DNA from: Polaromonas sp.
GTDB lineage: Bacteria > Pseudomonadota > Gammaproteobacteria > Burkholderiales > Burkholderiaceae_C
DNA length: 48,958 bases
Assembly (NCBI GenBank): GCA_013823635.1
Contig: PNML01000012.1
Span: 1-48,958, forward strand
Direction: 5' to 3'
Shown here: positions 21,068-30,028 of the stretch, one piece after another
Layout of the letters: each line of letters starts with the position of its first letter
Numbering within the stretch: position 1 is the first letter of the stretch
Position numbers and translations under genes: made by a program
The notes under the pieces: generated by a model
The model's input: the letters and a program-made list of their open reading frames with translations, nothing else
Database searches by the model: none
Told to the model about the DNA's origin: nothing

Positions 21068-22267
21068 TCAGCGACCCAGCTCTTTCAGGTAGGTGTTGCG
21101 GGCTGCGATGGCGGTGTCGGAGAAATCAGAGAACAGGCCATCGATACCGGCCCGGTAAAACAGCAGGTATTCGGCCTGGGGGTCACCCTTGAGATCGGCA
21201 CTCAGGCGGCGCTGCTCGTTGCGGAATGTCCAGGTGTGTACCGACAGGCCCAGCTTGTGGGCATCGGCAATCAGCGTGGTGGGCTGGCCAGAGCTGGTGT
21301 CCATGTAGTTGACTGCGCCGTCTTTGTTCACATCGACCATCTTGCCGTCGGCACCGTAGGTTCCCTTGACCGGAATGATGTAGGGCTTCCAGGGGCCCAC
21401 GCCGTCGGCGTACTTGGCAATTTCGGCCAAACCGGCTGGCGTGACCATGGAGCCGAACAATTCTGTCTTGCCGGCACGGGTCCAGTCGTAGGGGCGATCG
21501 AAGGGCGCAGCAAAGGTCACGGCACCGGTCTTGAAGTCGTAGTCATCGCCATCGACCAACTGCACCAGCCGGGCCTGTGTTTTGGTGCGCAGGTATTTAA
21601 GGTTGGACGTCTCGAACGACTGAATGATGACGGGCGAGTCTTTCTTGGTGTAGCCGTACTCAGCCAGGATGGACAGCAGGCGGTCTTCCAGCTTCAGGCC
21701 CGCATCTTCGTGGTAAGTGGGGTGCTTGGTTTCAGGGTAGACACCGATGGTGCGGCCACGCTTGGCGCTTTCGGTTTTGGCCAGTTCCAGCACTTCCCTG
21801 AGGGTGGGAATGGGGTATTGGCCGTTGTAGGCGGCACTGCGTTCGCTCAATGGCTGGATGGCGCGCAGGGTCTTGATTTCGGCCAGCGTGAAATCGGTGG
21901 CAAACCAGCCGGTTTCATCCATGCCATCGACTTTGCGGGTGGTTTTGCGGCTGGCAAATTCAGGGTGGTTGGCCACATCGGTGGTGCCCGTGATGTTGGG
22001 TTCGTGGCGGGCAATCAGTTCGCCATCTTTGGTGGCCACCAGATCAGGTTCGATGAAGTCGGCCCCCATTTCAATGGCTTTCTGGTAACCGGCCAGGGTG
22101 TGATCGGGCAAATAACCGGCAGCCCCCCGGTGACCGATGACCAGCGGAGCCTGGCCATTCAGGGTGTTGAACGGCAGAGGCCCATCCCCACCACCACAGC
22201 CTGTCAACACCAGCGCAGCCACAGCCAGGCTCACCGCCTTCAGGGACACCAAACCATTGAACGTCAT
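21068..22267 (-). CDS. glpQ: Glycerophosphodiester phosphodiesterase lipoprotein
   Basis: The protein is 399 residues. A lipoprotein signal (VLTGCGGG) leads into a GDPD TIM barrel: [39 protein letters not shown] and VYPETKHP. It would hydrolyse glycerophosphodiesters to glycerol 3-phosphate plus alcohol at the cell envelope. An EF-hand/dockerin-like loop, [12 protein letters not shown], is embedded near residue 315 and may bind calcium, a known GlpQ cofactor. The ATG at 22267 has GGAG eight bases upstream. It is unrelated in theme to its purine neighbours. Confidence 0.93.
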   Translation of the reverse strand: MTFNGLVSLKAVSLAVAALVLTGCGGGDGPLPFNTLNGQAPLVIGHRGAAGYLPDHTLAGYQKAIEMGADFIEPDLVATKDGELIARHEPNITGTTDVANHPEFASRKTTRKVDGMDETGWFATDFTLAEIKTLRAIQPLSERSAAYNGQYPIPTLREVLELAKTESAKRGRTIGVYPETKHPTYHEDAGLKLEDRLLSILAEYGYTKKDSPVIIQSFETSNLKYLRTKTQARLVQLVDGDDYDFKTGAVTFAAPFDRPYDWTRAGKTELFGSMVTPAGLAEIAKYADGVGPWKPYIIPVKGTYGADGKMVDVNKDGAVNYMDTSSGQPTTLIADAHKLGLSVHTWTFRNEQRRLSADLKGDPQAEYLLFYRAGIDGLFSDFSDTAIAARNTYLKELGR

Positions 22268-22393
22268 CGCGCACACTCCATCCTGTTGAGAAGACTCTCA
22301 GCGTAGGAGAGGTGCGTGTCAGCGCAGTGACAATCAGGTGGCCCGCCCTTGTCGAATGCATCAGACACAGGGACAACGACAACCACCAATGAA

Positions 22394-22450
22394 ACAGGCT
22401 GCCCGGAAGCAGCCTGTGGGAGTCTGCCCACCTGTCGGCACAGGCCGACA
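22394..22450 (-). terminator. Hairpin pair after the BMP transporter operon
   Basis: ACAGGCTGC (22394-22402) and GCAGCCTGT (22409-22417) form a perfect 9-bp stem with a 6-base loop, followed on the minus transcript by TTTCATT. A second stem TGTCGGC/GCCGACA (22433-22439, 22444-22450) lies just before it. They sit 28 to 84 bases past the BMP lipoprotein stop and probably end that operon. Confidence 0.65.
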
Positions 22451-22477
22451 CAGCAGGCAGAAATCAAACCCGGTCGA

Positions 22478-23632
22478 TCAGCCGCCGGGGACCTTGCCTT
22501 CCACGCCCTTGACGTAGAACTTGATGCCGCCCAGGAAGGCGTCGTCGGCCACCGCGTCTTTGGCCAGCACGTCTTTGCCATCCTGGCCCTTGATGGGGCC
22601 TTTCCAGATGACGAAGCTGCCGTCCTTCAGACCGGCCTTGATGCCGTCGATCTTGGTCTTGATGTCGGCGGGCACGTCTTCGGCGATGGACACCAGGTCG
22701 ATGGCGCCCTCTTTCACACCCCACCAGGACGCGCCCGTGCTCCAGGTGCCGTTGAGCGCATCACCCACCGCCTTGATGTAGTAAGGACCCCAGTTGATGA
22801 CGGCAGAACCCAGGTGTGCCTTGGGGTCGTAGGCCGACATGTCGGAGTCCCAGCCAAAGGCGCGCTTGCCCATCTTGCCGGCGGTTTGCAGCACAGCGGA
22901 CGAATCGGTGTTCTGGAACAGCACATCGGCACCGCCGTTGATCAGCGACGTGGCGGCTTCGGTTTCCTTCGGCGGGTTGAACCACTCGCCCACCCAGACC
23001 ACCTTGGTCTTGATCTTGGGGTTGACTGACTGCGCACCCAGCGTGAAGCTGTTGATGTTGCGGATGACTTCGGGAATTGGGATGGAGCCCACCACACCCA
23101 GGGTGTTGCTCTTGGTCATGGCCCCGGCGATCACACCGGCCATGTAGGCGCCCTCGTAGGTGCGGCTGTCGTAGGTGCGCATGTTGGGCGCGGTCTTGTA
23201 GCCGGTGCCGTGCTCGAACTTCACGTCGGGCATGTCGGCGGCCACCTTGAGCATGGGCTCCATGTAGCCAAAGGTGGTGCCGAAAATCAGCTTGTTGCCC
23301 TGGCTGGCCATGTCGCGGATGACGCGCTCGGCATCGGCGCTTTCGGGCACACTTTCCACGAAGCTGGTGACCACTTTGTCGCCAAACTCCTTTTCAACGG
23401 CTTTGCGTCCGTTGTCGTGCGCGAAGGTCCAGCCACCGTCACCCACGGGGCCCACGTAGGCGAAGGCCACCTTCAGCGGTTCAGGCTTGGCGGGTGCGGG
23501 TGCAGCAGCGGGGGCGGGCGCCGACGCGGCCGCCACAGGCTCTTCCTTCTTGCCACAGCCCAGCAGGGCAGCGGAAGCCAGCGCCGAGACGGCGGCAACC
23601 TGGAGCAAGGAACGTTTGGTGGGATCGATCAT
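22478..23632 (-). CDS. BMP-family purine/nucleoside-binding lipoprotein of an ABC transporter
   Basis: The protein is 384 residues. It has a lipoprotein signal with LLGC and a Lys/Glu then Ala/Pro-rich linker to about residue 55. A BMP domain follows: VAFAYVGPVGDGGWTFAHD, LIFGTTFGYMEPMLKVA, VVWVGEWFNPPKE and FGWDSDMSAYDPKAH. Start MIDPTKRSLLQVA was preferred to an upstream in-frame codon. It is the last gene of the ATPase-permease-permease-BMP operon, 76 bases after the second permease gene. The paralogue at 17521 shares GYMEP and GEWFNPP blocks. By family, the ligand is a nucleoside or nucleobase. Confidence 0.92.
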   Translation of the reverse strand: MIDPTKRSLLQVAAVSALASAALLGCGKKEEPVAAASAPAPAAAPAPAKPEPLKVAFAYVGPVGDGGWTFAHDNGRKAVEKEFGDKVVTSFVESVPESADAERVIRDMASQGNKLIFGTTFGYMEPMLKVAADMPDVKFEHGTGYKTAPNMRTYDSRTYEGAYMAGVIAGAMTKSNTLGVVGSIPIPEVIRNINSFTLGAQSVNPKIKTKVVWVGEWFNPPKETEAATSLINGGADVLFQNTDSSAVLQTAGKMGKRAFGWDSDMSAYDPKAHLGSAVINWGPYYIKAVGDALNGTWSTGASWWGVKEGAIDLVSIAEDVPADIKTKIDGIKAGLKDGSFVIWKGPIKGQDGKDVLAKDAVADDAFLGGIKFYVKGVEGKVPGG

Positions 23633-23708
23633 GAAGACTCCTGTCAACGACATGGGTTAAGAAATGCACACAAAAAACATTATGAACCGGCGCCCGCAAC
23701 CCTGCGGC

Positions 23709-24629
23709 TCACGCCCCGGGGTGAAACGGTTTGCCGATGCTGCTGGGCATGTTCACCCGAATCCAGGCCGGGTTGCGTGAAATGAGCGCCAGCACCACCA
23801 CCGTGGCCACGTAGGGCATCATGGTCAGGAACTGGCTGGGCACATTGACCCCCAGGCCCTGGAAGTGGAACTGCAGCATGGTCACGCCACCGAACAGGTA
23901 AGCCCCCAGCAAAACCCGTGCCGGGCGCCAGGTGGCGAAGGTGGTCAGGGCCAGCGCAATCCAGCCCTTGCCCGCCACCATGCCCTCCACCCACAGCGGG
24001 GTGTACACGGTGGAAATGTAGGCCCCGGCCAGCCCGCACAGCGCGCCCCCGGCCACCACTGCCCCCAGACGAATGAGGCGCACCGGGTAACCCAGCGCAT
24101 GGGCCGACTCGGGGCTTTCACCCACGCTGCGCAGCACCAGGCCGGTGCGCGTGCGGTACAAAAACCAGATCAGGCCCACCGTCAGCGCCACGGCCACGTA
24201 CACCATGGGGTGGTGGCGAAACAGCGCCGGACCCAGCACCGGGATGTCGGCCAGCCCGGGAATGGCCCAGGTGGTCTGCTCGGGCAAACGGGCTTGTACA
24301 TAGCCCGTGCCGGCGAAGGCCGAGAAGCCCCCACCGAACAGGCTGAGCGCCAGCCCGGTGGCGTACTGGTTGGTGTTGAGCCAGATGACCAGCACGCCAA
24401 ACAGCGCCGCCAGCAAGGCGCCTGCGGCCATGCCGGCGGCAAAACCCAGCACGGGGCTGCCGGTGTGCACCACCGCGGCAAACCCGGCCAGGGCGGCGCA
24501 CAGCATCATGCCTTCGGCGCCGAGGTTGACGATGCCGACCTTCTCGTTGATGAGCAGGCCCAGCGAGGCGATGGCCAGCACGGTGCCCGCGTTCAGCGTG
24601 GCGGCCAGCAACAGGGCGTAAGAATCCAT
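23709..24629 (-). CDS. BMP-type ABC transporter permease, second subunit
   Basis: The protein is 306 residues with about 8-9 hydrophobic segments, of the branched-chain amino acid/ribose-type permease family (BPD_transp_2) as found in NupQ/YufQ-like subunits. Conserved blocks are NEKVGIVNLGAEGMMLCAALAGF, LNTNQYATGLALSLFGGG and GYPVRLIRLGAVVAGGALCGLAGAY. Start MDSYALLLAATLNAG matches the family. It lies 19 bases after the first permease gene and forms the membrane channel with it. Confidence 0.92.
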   Translation of the reverse strand: MDSYALLLAATLNAGTVLAIASLGLLINEKVGIVNLGAEGMMLCAALAGFAAVVHTGSPVLGFAAGMAAGALLAALFGVLVIWLNTNQYATGLALSLFGGGFSAFAGTGYVQARLPEQTTWAIPGLADIPVLGPALFRHHPMVYVAVALTVGLIWFLYRTRTGLVLRSVGESPESAHALGYPVRLIRLGAVVAGGALCGLAGAYISTVYTPLWVEGMVAGKGWIALALTTFATWRPARVLLGAYLFGGVTMLQFHFQGLGVNVPSQFLTMMPYVATVVVLALISRNPAWIRVNMPSSIGKPFHPGA

Positions 24630-24648
24630 GGTTGGTGCTCCGTGCGGT

Positions 24649-25704
24649 TTACTTGGCCCACCGCAGGCGGTAGGCAATGAGGGTGTCGCAGGCCAGCAGT
24701 GTGAACAGCAGCAGGCCCTGGAACACACCGGTCATGGATTTGGGCAGGCCCAGGCGGGACTGCGCCAGTTCACCGCCGATGTAGAACATGCTCATCAAAA
24801 TGGCCGAAAACACCATGCCCACGGGGTGCAGCCGCCCCACAAAGGCCACGATGATGGCGGCAAAGCCATAGCCTGCCGGCACATAGGGCGTGAGCTGGCC
24901 AATGGGACCGGCCACCTCCAGCGCCCCCGCCAGGCCAGCGGCCCCACCGCTGACCAGCAGCGCCAGCCACAGCGCCTTGCGCGACGAAAACCCCGCGTAC
25001 AGCGCCGCCGCCGGGGCCAGGCCGCCCACCTGCTGGGCGAAGCCCGCGTAGGTGCGGAACAGAAACACCCACAGCCCCGCCACCCCCGCCAGCGCCAGCG
25101 CCAGACCGATGTTGACGCGCGAACCCTCGAACAAACGGGGGATTTTGGTGACCGCGTCAAAGGTTTTGGTTTGCGGAAAGTTGAAACCCATGGGGTCTTT
25201 CCACGGGCCATACACCATGTAATTCAGCAACTGAATGGCCACGTACACCAGCATCAGGCTGACCAGGATTTCGCTGGCGTTGAACTTGTCGCGCAGCAGC
25301 GCGGTGATGCCCGCCCACACCATGCCACCCAGCATCCCAGCCAGCAAAATGGCCACCACAATCCACGGCCCCGTGGATTTGTCGGCCAGCAGGGCCACAC
25401 CGCCCGCGGCAATGGCACCCACCACAAACTGCCCCTCGGCCCCGATGTTCCAGACGTTGGAGCGAAAGCACACCGCCAGGCCCAGCGCAATGATGAGCAG
25501 TGGCGTGGCCTTGACCATCAGTTCGCTGATGGCGTAGCCGCTTTTGATGGGCTCCCAGAAAAACACCTGCAAACCGCGCACCGGGTCTTTGCCCAGCGCC
25601 GCAAACAGCGCCACCCCCAGCAACACCGTGATGGCCAGGGCCAGCACGGGCGAGGCGTAGCTCCACAGCGGCGACGGCTGCGGCCTGGCTTCGAGCTTAA
25701 GCAT
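24649..25704 (-). CDS. BMP-type ABC transporter permease, first subunit
   Basis: The protein is 351 residues, a multi-spanning permease of the NupP/YufP-like type. Characteristic blocks are ISELMVKATPLLIIALGLAVCF, NVWNIGAEGQFVVGAIAAGG, LRDKFNASEILVSLMLVYVA and YGFAAIIVAFVGRLHPVGM. The start codon lies inside the end of the ATPase gene (8-base overlap), so the two are translationally coupled. It pairs with the 306-residue permease to transport nucleosides or purines across the inner membrane. Confidence 0.93.
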   Translation of the reverse strand: MLKLEARPQPSPLWSYASPVLALAITVLLGVALFAALGKDPVRGLQVFFWEPIKSGYAISELMVKATPLLIIALGLAVCFRSNVWNIGAEGQFVVGAIAAGGVALLADKSTGPWIVVAILLAGMLGGMVWAGITALLRDKFNASEILVSLMLVYVAIQLLNYMVYGPWKDPMGFNFPQTKTFDAVTKIPRLFEGSRVNIGLALALAGVAGLWVFLFRTYAGFAQQVGGLAPAAALYAGFSSRKALWLALLVSGGAAGLAGALEVAGPIGQLTPYVPAGYGFAAIIVAFVGRLHPVGMVFSAILMSMFYIGGELAQSRLGLPKSMTGVFQGLLLFTLLACDTLIAYRLRWAK

Positions 25705-27304
25705 GGGCCACCTCCCCGGCTGCGGCGACGGAGGCCGGTGCGGCGTCCCACAGGCCAGACATCCACTCGCCGATGCGCTCCACCGTCGCCTCGCGGCGGT
25801 CCAGGCTGGGCGACAACCGCCCCTTGGCCATGACGTGCAGGCGGTCGGAGATTTCAAACAGCTCGTCCAGCTCCTCGCTGACCACCAGCACCGCACAACC
25901 GGCATCGCGCAGCGCCAATATTTCGCCGCGGATTTGTGCCGCGGCCCCCACGTCCACCCCCCAGGTGGGCTGGCTGACGATGAGCAGCGCGGGCTGGGCC
26001 TCGATTTCGCGGCCCACAATGAATTTCTGCAAATTGCCTCCCGACAAGGATTTGGCCGCCGCCTGCGGGCCCGCCGCCTTGACCTTGTACTGGTCGATGA
26101 TGGCCTGCGCCTGCGTGCGCAGCTTGGCCAGGTTGAGCCATCCCACGCCGGGGGACACGGCCTCCCGCCGCGTGAGCAACAGGTTGTGCGCCAGGCCCAG
26201 CGTGGGCACCGCGCCCCGGCCCAGCCGCTCTTCGGGCACAAAGTGCAGGCCCAGCTTGCGCCGGTGGGCGGGGCTGAAGGCACCCATGTCGTGCACCTTG
26301 CCGCGGGCGCTGGTGGGCACCAGGGCGTGGGCGTGGGTGGACACATTCATGAGCACCGTGCCCGAGGGCGCGCGCGGGTCTTCGCCCGACAGCGCCCGCA
26401 GCAGCTCGCCCTGGCCGTTGCCCGACACACCGGCAATGCCCACCACTTCACCCGCGCGCACCTGCAGGTGGATGTGGTCCAGGTCGGTGCCAAACGGGTC
26501 GAAGCGCTTCAGGCTGAGCGACTTGACCGTCAGCACGGCCTCGCCGGCCTTCAGCTCGCGCAGCTCCAGCGCCGGTGGCTCGGCCCCGATCATCAGGCGG
26601 CTGAGCGAGGCGTTGCTTTCTTCCTGCGGGTTGCACACACCCGTGACCTGCCCCCCGCGCAGCACCGTGCACGCGGTGCACAGGTGGCGGATTTCGTGCA
26701 GCTTGTGGCTGATGTACAAAATGCTGCAACCCTGCGCCGCCAGCTTTTGCAGCACCAGAAACAGTTTCTCCACCGCCTGCGGCGTGAGCACCGAGGTGGG
26801 CTCGTCCAAAATCAGCAACTGCGGGTGCGTGAGCAGCGCCCGGATGATTTCCACCCGCTGCATCTCACCCACGCTCAGGGTGTGCACCGGGCGATCGGGC
26901 GCAATGTCCAGCCCGTATTCCGAGGCGGTGGCCTCGATCTGGCGCGTCACCTCGGCCAGCGTGAGCGACTTGTCCAGCCCCAGCCAGACGTTTTCCGCCA
27001 CCGTCAGCACCTCGAACAGGCTGAAGTGCTGGAACACCATGCTGATGCCCAAGGCCCGCGCCTCCTGCGGGTTGCGGATGTGGCTGGGCTGCCCATTGAA
27101 CAGCACCTCACCCTCGTCGGGCTTGACCGAGCCGTAGATGATTTTCATGAGGGTGGACTTGCCCGCCCCGTTTTCACCCAGCACGGCATGGATTTCGCCG
27201 GGTTGCACCGTCAGCGACACGCCGCTGTTGGCCACCACACCGGGGTAACGCTTGGTGATGCCGTGCAATTGCAAGCGTGGGGGGGATTCAGCGCTTTTAT
27301 TCAT
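25697..27304 (-). CDS. BMP-type ABC transporter ATPase with two nucleotide-binding domains
   Basis: The protein is 535 residues. NBD1 has Walker A GENGAGKS (43-50), signature LSVGEMQRVEI and Walker B LLILDEPTSVL. NBD2 has signature LSGGNLQKFIVGRE but a Walker B of LLIVSQPTWGVD lacking the DEPT acid, as usual in the second half of sugar/nucleoside-type ATPases (MglA/NupO group). It drives purine or nucleoside import. The ATG lies inside a dispersed repeat (27289-27320) and has no clear Shine-Dalgarno. It is 31 bases after the LysR gene and first of the transporter genes. Confidence 0.93.
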   Translation of the reverse strand: MNKSAESPPRLQLHGITKRYPGVVANSGVSLTVQPGEIHAVLGENGAGKSTLMKIIYGSVKPDEGEVLFNGQPSHIRNPQEARALGISMVFQHFSLFEVLTVAENVWLGLDKSLTLAEVTRQIEATASEYGLDIAPDRPVHTLSVGEMQRVEIIRALLTHPQLLILDEPTSVLTPQAVEKLFLVLQKLAAQGCSILYISHKLHEIRHLCTACTVLRGGQVTGVCNPQEESNASLSRLMIGAEPPALELRELKAGEAVLTVKSLSLKRFDPFGTDLDHIHLQVRAGEVVGIAGVSGNGQGELLRALSGEDPRAPSGTVLMNVSTHAHALVPTSARGKVHDMGAFSPAHRRKLGLHFVPEERLGRGAVPTLGLAHNLLLTRREAVSPGVGWLNLAKLRTQAQAIIDQYKVKAAGPQAAAKSLSGGNLQKFIVGREIEAQPALLIVSQPTWGVDVGAAAQIRGEILALRDAGCAVLVVSEELDELFEISDRLHVMAKGRLSPSLDRREATVERIGEWMSGLWDAAPASVAAAGEVAHA

Positions 27305-27320
27305 TGAACAGTTTGCTATG
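27289..27320. repeat. Dispersed repeat copy overlapping the ABC ATPase start
   Basis: 31 of 32 bases are identical to 39-70. The ATPase gene's start codon (27302-27304) and codons for MNKSAES come from this repeat. Confidence 0.75.
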
Positions 27321-27335
27321 TTTTTACAAAGTTAT

Positions 27336-28271
27336 TCAGGCCTGTTTGCGCAGCGATGCTGCCACAGACTTGATCTGCTCGCGCAACCACCGCCCCGCAC
27401 TGGACGATTGGGTGCGCGGGTGCCACAGCTGGTAATACATCATGCGGGGAAAGGCAATGGGCGGCATCAGCACGGTCACCGGCAACTGCCCCACAAAACG
27501 CTCGCAGTACTGGCGCCCGGTGGTCAACACCAGCAAGCTCGATGCCACCATGCCCGGAATGAGGCCGAAATGGGCACAACGGGTGGCGATGTGGCGGTTC
27601 AGGTGCAGGGCATCCAGGTGGTCGTCGATCACGCCGCGCGCGCCGGGGTGGGTGGGCATGGGCGCAATGTGCTCGGCCTCCAGCCACTCCTGCTCGGTCC
27701 AGCCACGGCGCAGCGCCGGGTGCTGGTGGCCCACCAGGCACACCACCTCGTCGCCGAACAGGCGGCCCAGGTGCAGGTCGGGCGGGGGCTTGGGCCAGTT
27801 GCCGATGACCACGTCCACCTCGCCCTGCGCCAGTTGGTGGCGGTAATCGGCCTGGCCGCTGAGCGAATGGATTTCTATGGGGCACAGCGGTGCCATCTGC
27901 TTGATGCGCGCCACCAATTGCGGCAAAAACAGCGGGTCCAGGTAATCGCTGGCGGCCACCGAAAACGTGTGCTCGGAGGTGGCGGGGTCGAAGCCGCGCG
28001 CATCGGAAAACAGGGTTTCGGCGCTGCGCAAAATGTGCGCGGCGGGCTCCAGCATGCGCAAGCCCGCCTCGGTGGGCACCATGTGGGCGCCCGAACGCAC
28101 CAGCAGCGGGTCACCCGAGATGTCGCGCAGCCGCTTCAAGGCGCTGCTCACCGCTGGCTGGTACATGCCCAGGCGGACGGCGGCGCGGGAAACACTGCGT
28201 TCAGACAACACGGTATGCAGGACCTTGATGAGATGAAGGTCAATCTTGTCGAACAGTGGCTGTGGTTTCAT
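27336..28271 (-). CDS. LysR-type regulator of the purine region
   Basis: The protein is 311 residues, starting MKPQPLFDKIDLHLIKVL. The helix-turn-helix is SVSRAAVRLGMYQPAVSSALKRLRDISGDPLLVR. The effector domain spans about residues 95-300 (FSVAASDYLDPLFLPQLV and DVVIGNWPKPP), a NodD/NahR-like layout. It is divergent from xdhA with a 71-base gap, and in line with the transporter operon that starts 31 bases downstream. It therefore probably controls both xanthine dehydrogenase and purine uptake; the effector is unknown. Confidence 0.88.
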   Translation of the reverse strand: MKPQPLFDKIDLHLIKVLHTVLSERSVSRAAVRLGMYQPAVSSALKRLRDISGDPLLVRSGAHMVPTEAGLRMLEPAAHILRSAETLFSDARGFDPATSEHTFSVAASDYLDPLFLPQLVARIKQMAPLCPIEIHSLSGQADYRHQLAQGEVDVVIGNWPKPPPDLHLGRLFGDEVVCLVGHQHPALRRGWTEQEWLEAEHIAPMPTHPGARGVIDDHLDALHLNRHIATRCAHFGLIPGMVASSLLVLTTGRQYCERFVGQLPVTVLMPPIAFPRMMYYQLWHPRTQSSSAGRWLREQIKSVAASLRKQA

Positions 28272-28297
28272 ACTTTTTACCCCATGCAAACCATACG

Positions 28298-28328
28298 CCA
28301 GGCCATATGCACGCCGGGCATGGTCTGG
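28298..28328. promoter_or_regulatory. Putative LysR operator in the lysR/xdhA divergent region
   Basis: Arms CCAGGCCAT (28298-28306) and ATGGTCTGG (28320-28328) pair at 8 of 9 positions around a 13-base centre, a spacing usual for LysR-type sites. It lies 15 bases before the xdhA ATG. Promoter boxes could not be fixed. Confidence 0.35.
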
Positions 28329-28342
28329 CTAAGCTGACCCGC

Positions 28343-30028
28343 ATGCACACGCCACCCCACACCCAGGCCGAATTGGCCCACCCCACCCTGCGCTTTGTGC
28401 GCCGGGGCCAGGCGCAGGCGCTGGCCAATGTACCACCCACCCGCACGCTGCTGGAGCTGCTGCGCGACGACCTGGGCCACACCGGCACCAAGGAGGGTTG
28501 CCGCTCGGGCGACTGTGGCGCCTGCACCGTGGTGCTGGGTGAACCGGACGGCCAGGGCGGCCTGCGCTACCGGGCGGTCAACAGCTGCATCAAGCCCGCG
28601 CAGTCCATCCAGGGGCTGGCGCTGTGGACCGCAGAAGACCTGACCGCCGACCCGCTGATCCGGCCCACCGCCCCCGAGCCCGTTGACCCAGTGCACGCTG
28701 ACCCCGGGACACCCGCCGGGCACGCCACCTGCGCGCCCCGCACCACACTGCACCCGGTCCAACAGGCGCTGGTGACCCACCACGCCAGCCAGTGCGGTTT
28801 TTGCACCCCCGGCTTTGTGATGAGCCTGTTTGCCCAGTACCAGTCCTGCCCCAGTGGCCCACCCATGGACCGCGAGCAGGCGCTGACCACCCTCTCGGGC
28901 AACCTCTGCCGCTGCACCGGCTACCGCCCGCTGCTGGACGCGGCCCAAACGCTGCACCAGTGGCCACGCCACGCGGTGGACGAGGCAAAGGTCATTCAAC
29001 TATTGGAGCAAACAAATCAGTACAGACAAGCGCTGGATGCCAATTTTTTTCAAGAATCCCTTCCACCCAGCTACTTCAGCGCCACGGACCTGCCGGGGTT
29101 GCTGCAAGCCCGTACCGCCTGGCCGAAGGCCCTGCTGGTGGCAGGCTGCACCGATGTGGGGCTGTGGATCACCAAGGGCCAGCAACAACCCACGCAGGTG
29201 CTGGACCTGACGCGGGTGGCCGAGCTGCGCCACCTCAGCGCCACGCCGCAGGGGCTGGTCATCGGGGCCGCCGTCAGCCTGACCGATGCGTTTGCGGCCC
29301 TGGTGGCCAGCCGCCCCGCCCTGTCCGGGTGGGCCAGCCGCTTTGCCGGCCTGCCCGTGCGCAACGCGGGCACCCTGGGTGGCAACGTGGCCAACGGTTC
29401 GCCCATTGGCGACAGCATGCCCGTGCTGCTGGCGCTGGGTGCCCGGATCCGGCTCATGGCCTGGGCGGATGATGGCCAGGCAGCGACGGAGCGCGAGCTG
29501 CCGCTGGAGGATTTCTACCTGGGCTACCGCCAAACGGCGCTGGCCGCCAACGAAGTGCTCACCCACATCCTGGTGCCCGCGCCCGGTCAACCGTGGGTTC
29601 CCCCGCCCCGCACCACCTCCACGCCCCCTGCGGTGACGGCCCACGGCCAATGGCTGCGGGCCTACAAAATTTCCAAGCGCTTTGAGGACGACATCTCCGC
29701 CGTCTGCCTGGGCCTGCAGCTGGAGCTTGACCAGGGCCGCGTGACCAGTGCCCGCCTGGGGGTGGGCGGGGTGGCCGCCACCCCGGTGCGCGCACGCCAG
29801 ACCGAGGCGGCACTGGCCGGCCAAGCCTGGAACGCCGACACCGTGGCGCTGGCCATGGCCGTGCTGGGCGCGGAGTTCACCCCCATTTCCGACATGCGGG
29901 CCAGCGCCACCTACCGCCGCCAGGTGCTGGGTGCGCTGCTGCGCCGGGCCTGGCTGGAAAGCCAGGGCCACACCGCCACCAACCTCGAACACACCGACCG
30001 GCTCCGCCTGGTCGCCGCCCAGCCATGA
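28343..30028 (+). CDS. xdhA: Xanthine dehydrogenase small subunit (2Fe-2S and FAD)
   Basis: The protein is 561 residues. The N-terminal plant-type [2Fe-2S] domain has CRSGDCGAC (C53, C58, C61) with C82 as fourth ligand. The second cluster domain has QCGFCTPGF and CRCTGYRP. The FAD domain (about residues 255-430) has AGCTDVGLW and LPVRNAGTLGGNVANGSP, followed by the CO-dehydrogenase flavoprotein C-terminal domain. Residues about 219-238 (IQLLEQTNQYRQALDANFFQ), in the linker between FeS and FAD domains, are encoded by a dispersed repeat. Start MHTPPHTQAELA was chosen over upstream in-frame codons that overlap the lysR promoter. It overlaps xdhB by 4 bases (ATGA). Confidence 0.95.
   Translation: MHTPPHTQAELAHPTLRFVRRGQAQALANVPPTRTLLELLRDDLGHTGTKEGCRSGDCGACTVVLGEPDGQGGLRYRAVNSCIKPAQSIQGLALWTAEDLTADPLIRPTAPEPVDPVHADPGTPAGHATCAPRTTLHPVQQALVTHHASQCGFCTPGFVMSLFAQYQSCPSGPPMDREQALTTLSGNLCRCTGYRPLLDAAQTLHQWPRHAVDEAKVIQLLEQTNQYRQALDANFFQESLPPSYFSATDLPGLLQARTAWPKALLVAGCTDVGLWITKGQQQPTQVLDLTRVAELRHLSATPQGLVIGAAVSLTDAFAALVASRPALSGWASRFAGLPVRNAGTLGGNVANGSPIGDSMPVLLALGARIRLMAWADDGQAATERELPLEDFYLGYRQTALAANEVLTHILVPAPGQPWVPPPRTTSTPPAVTAHGQWLRAYKISKRFEDDISAVCLGLQLELDQGRVTSARLGVGGVAATPVRARQTEAALAGQAWNADTVALAMAVLGAEFTPISDMRASATYRRQVLGALLRRAWLESQGHTATNLEHTDRLRLVAAQP
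28992..29055. repeat. Dispersed CAGCGCTT-type repeat inserted in frame in xdhA
   Basis: On the minus strand it reads TTGGCATCCAGCGCTTGTCT then GTACTGA, matching the 37608 copy over most of its length. It is AT-rich in GC-rich surroundings and falls exactly in the interdomain linker of XdhA. Confidence 0.65.

Noticed and set aside
25703-27307. 534-codon plus-strand open frame antisense to the ABC ATPase
   Set aside because: Mirror-frame shadow of a well-conserved ATPase; no recognisable domain.
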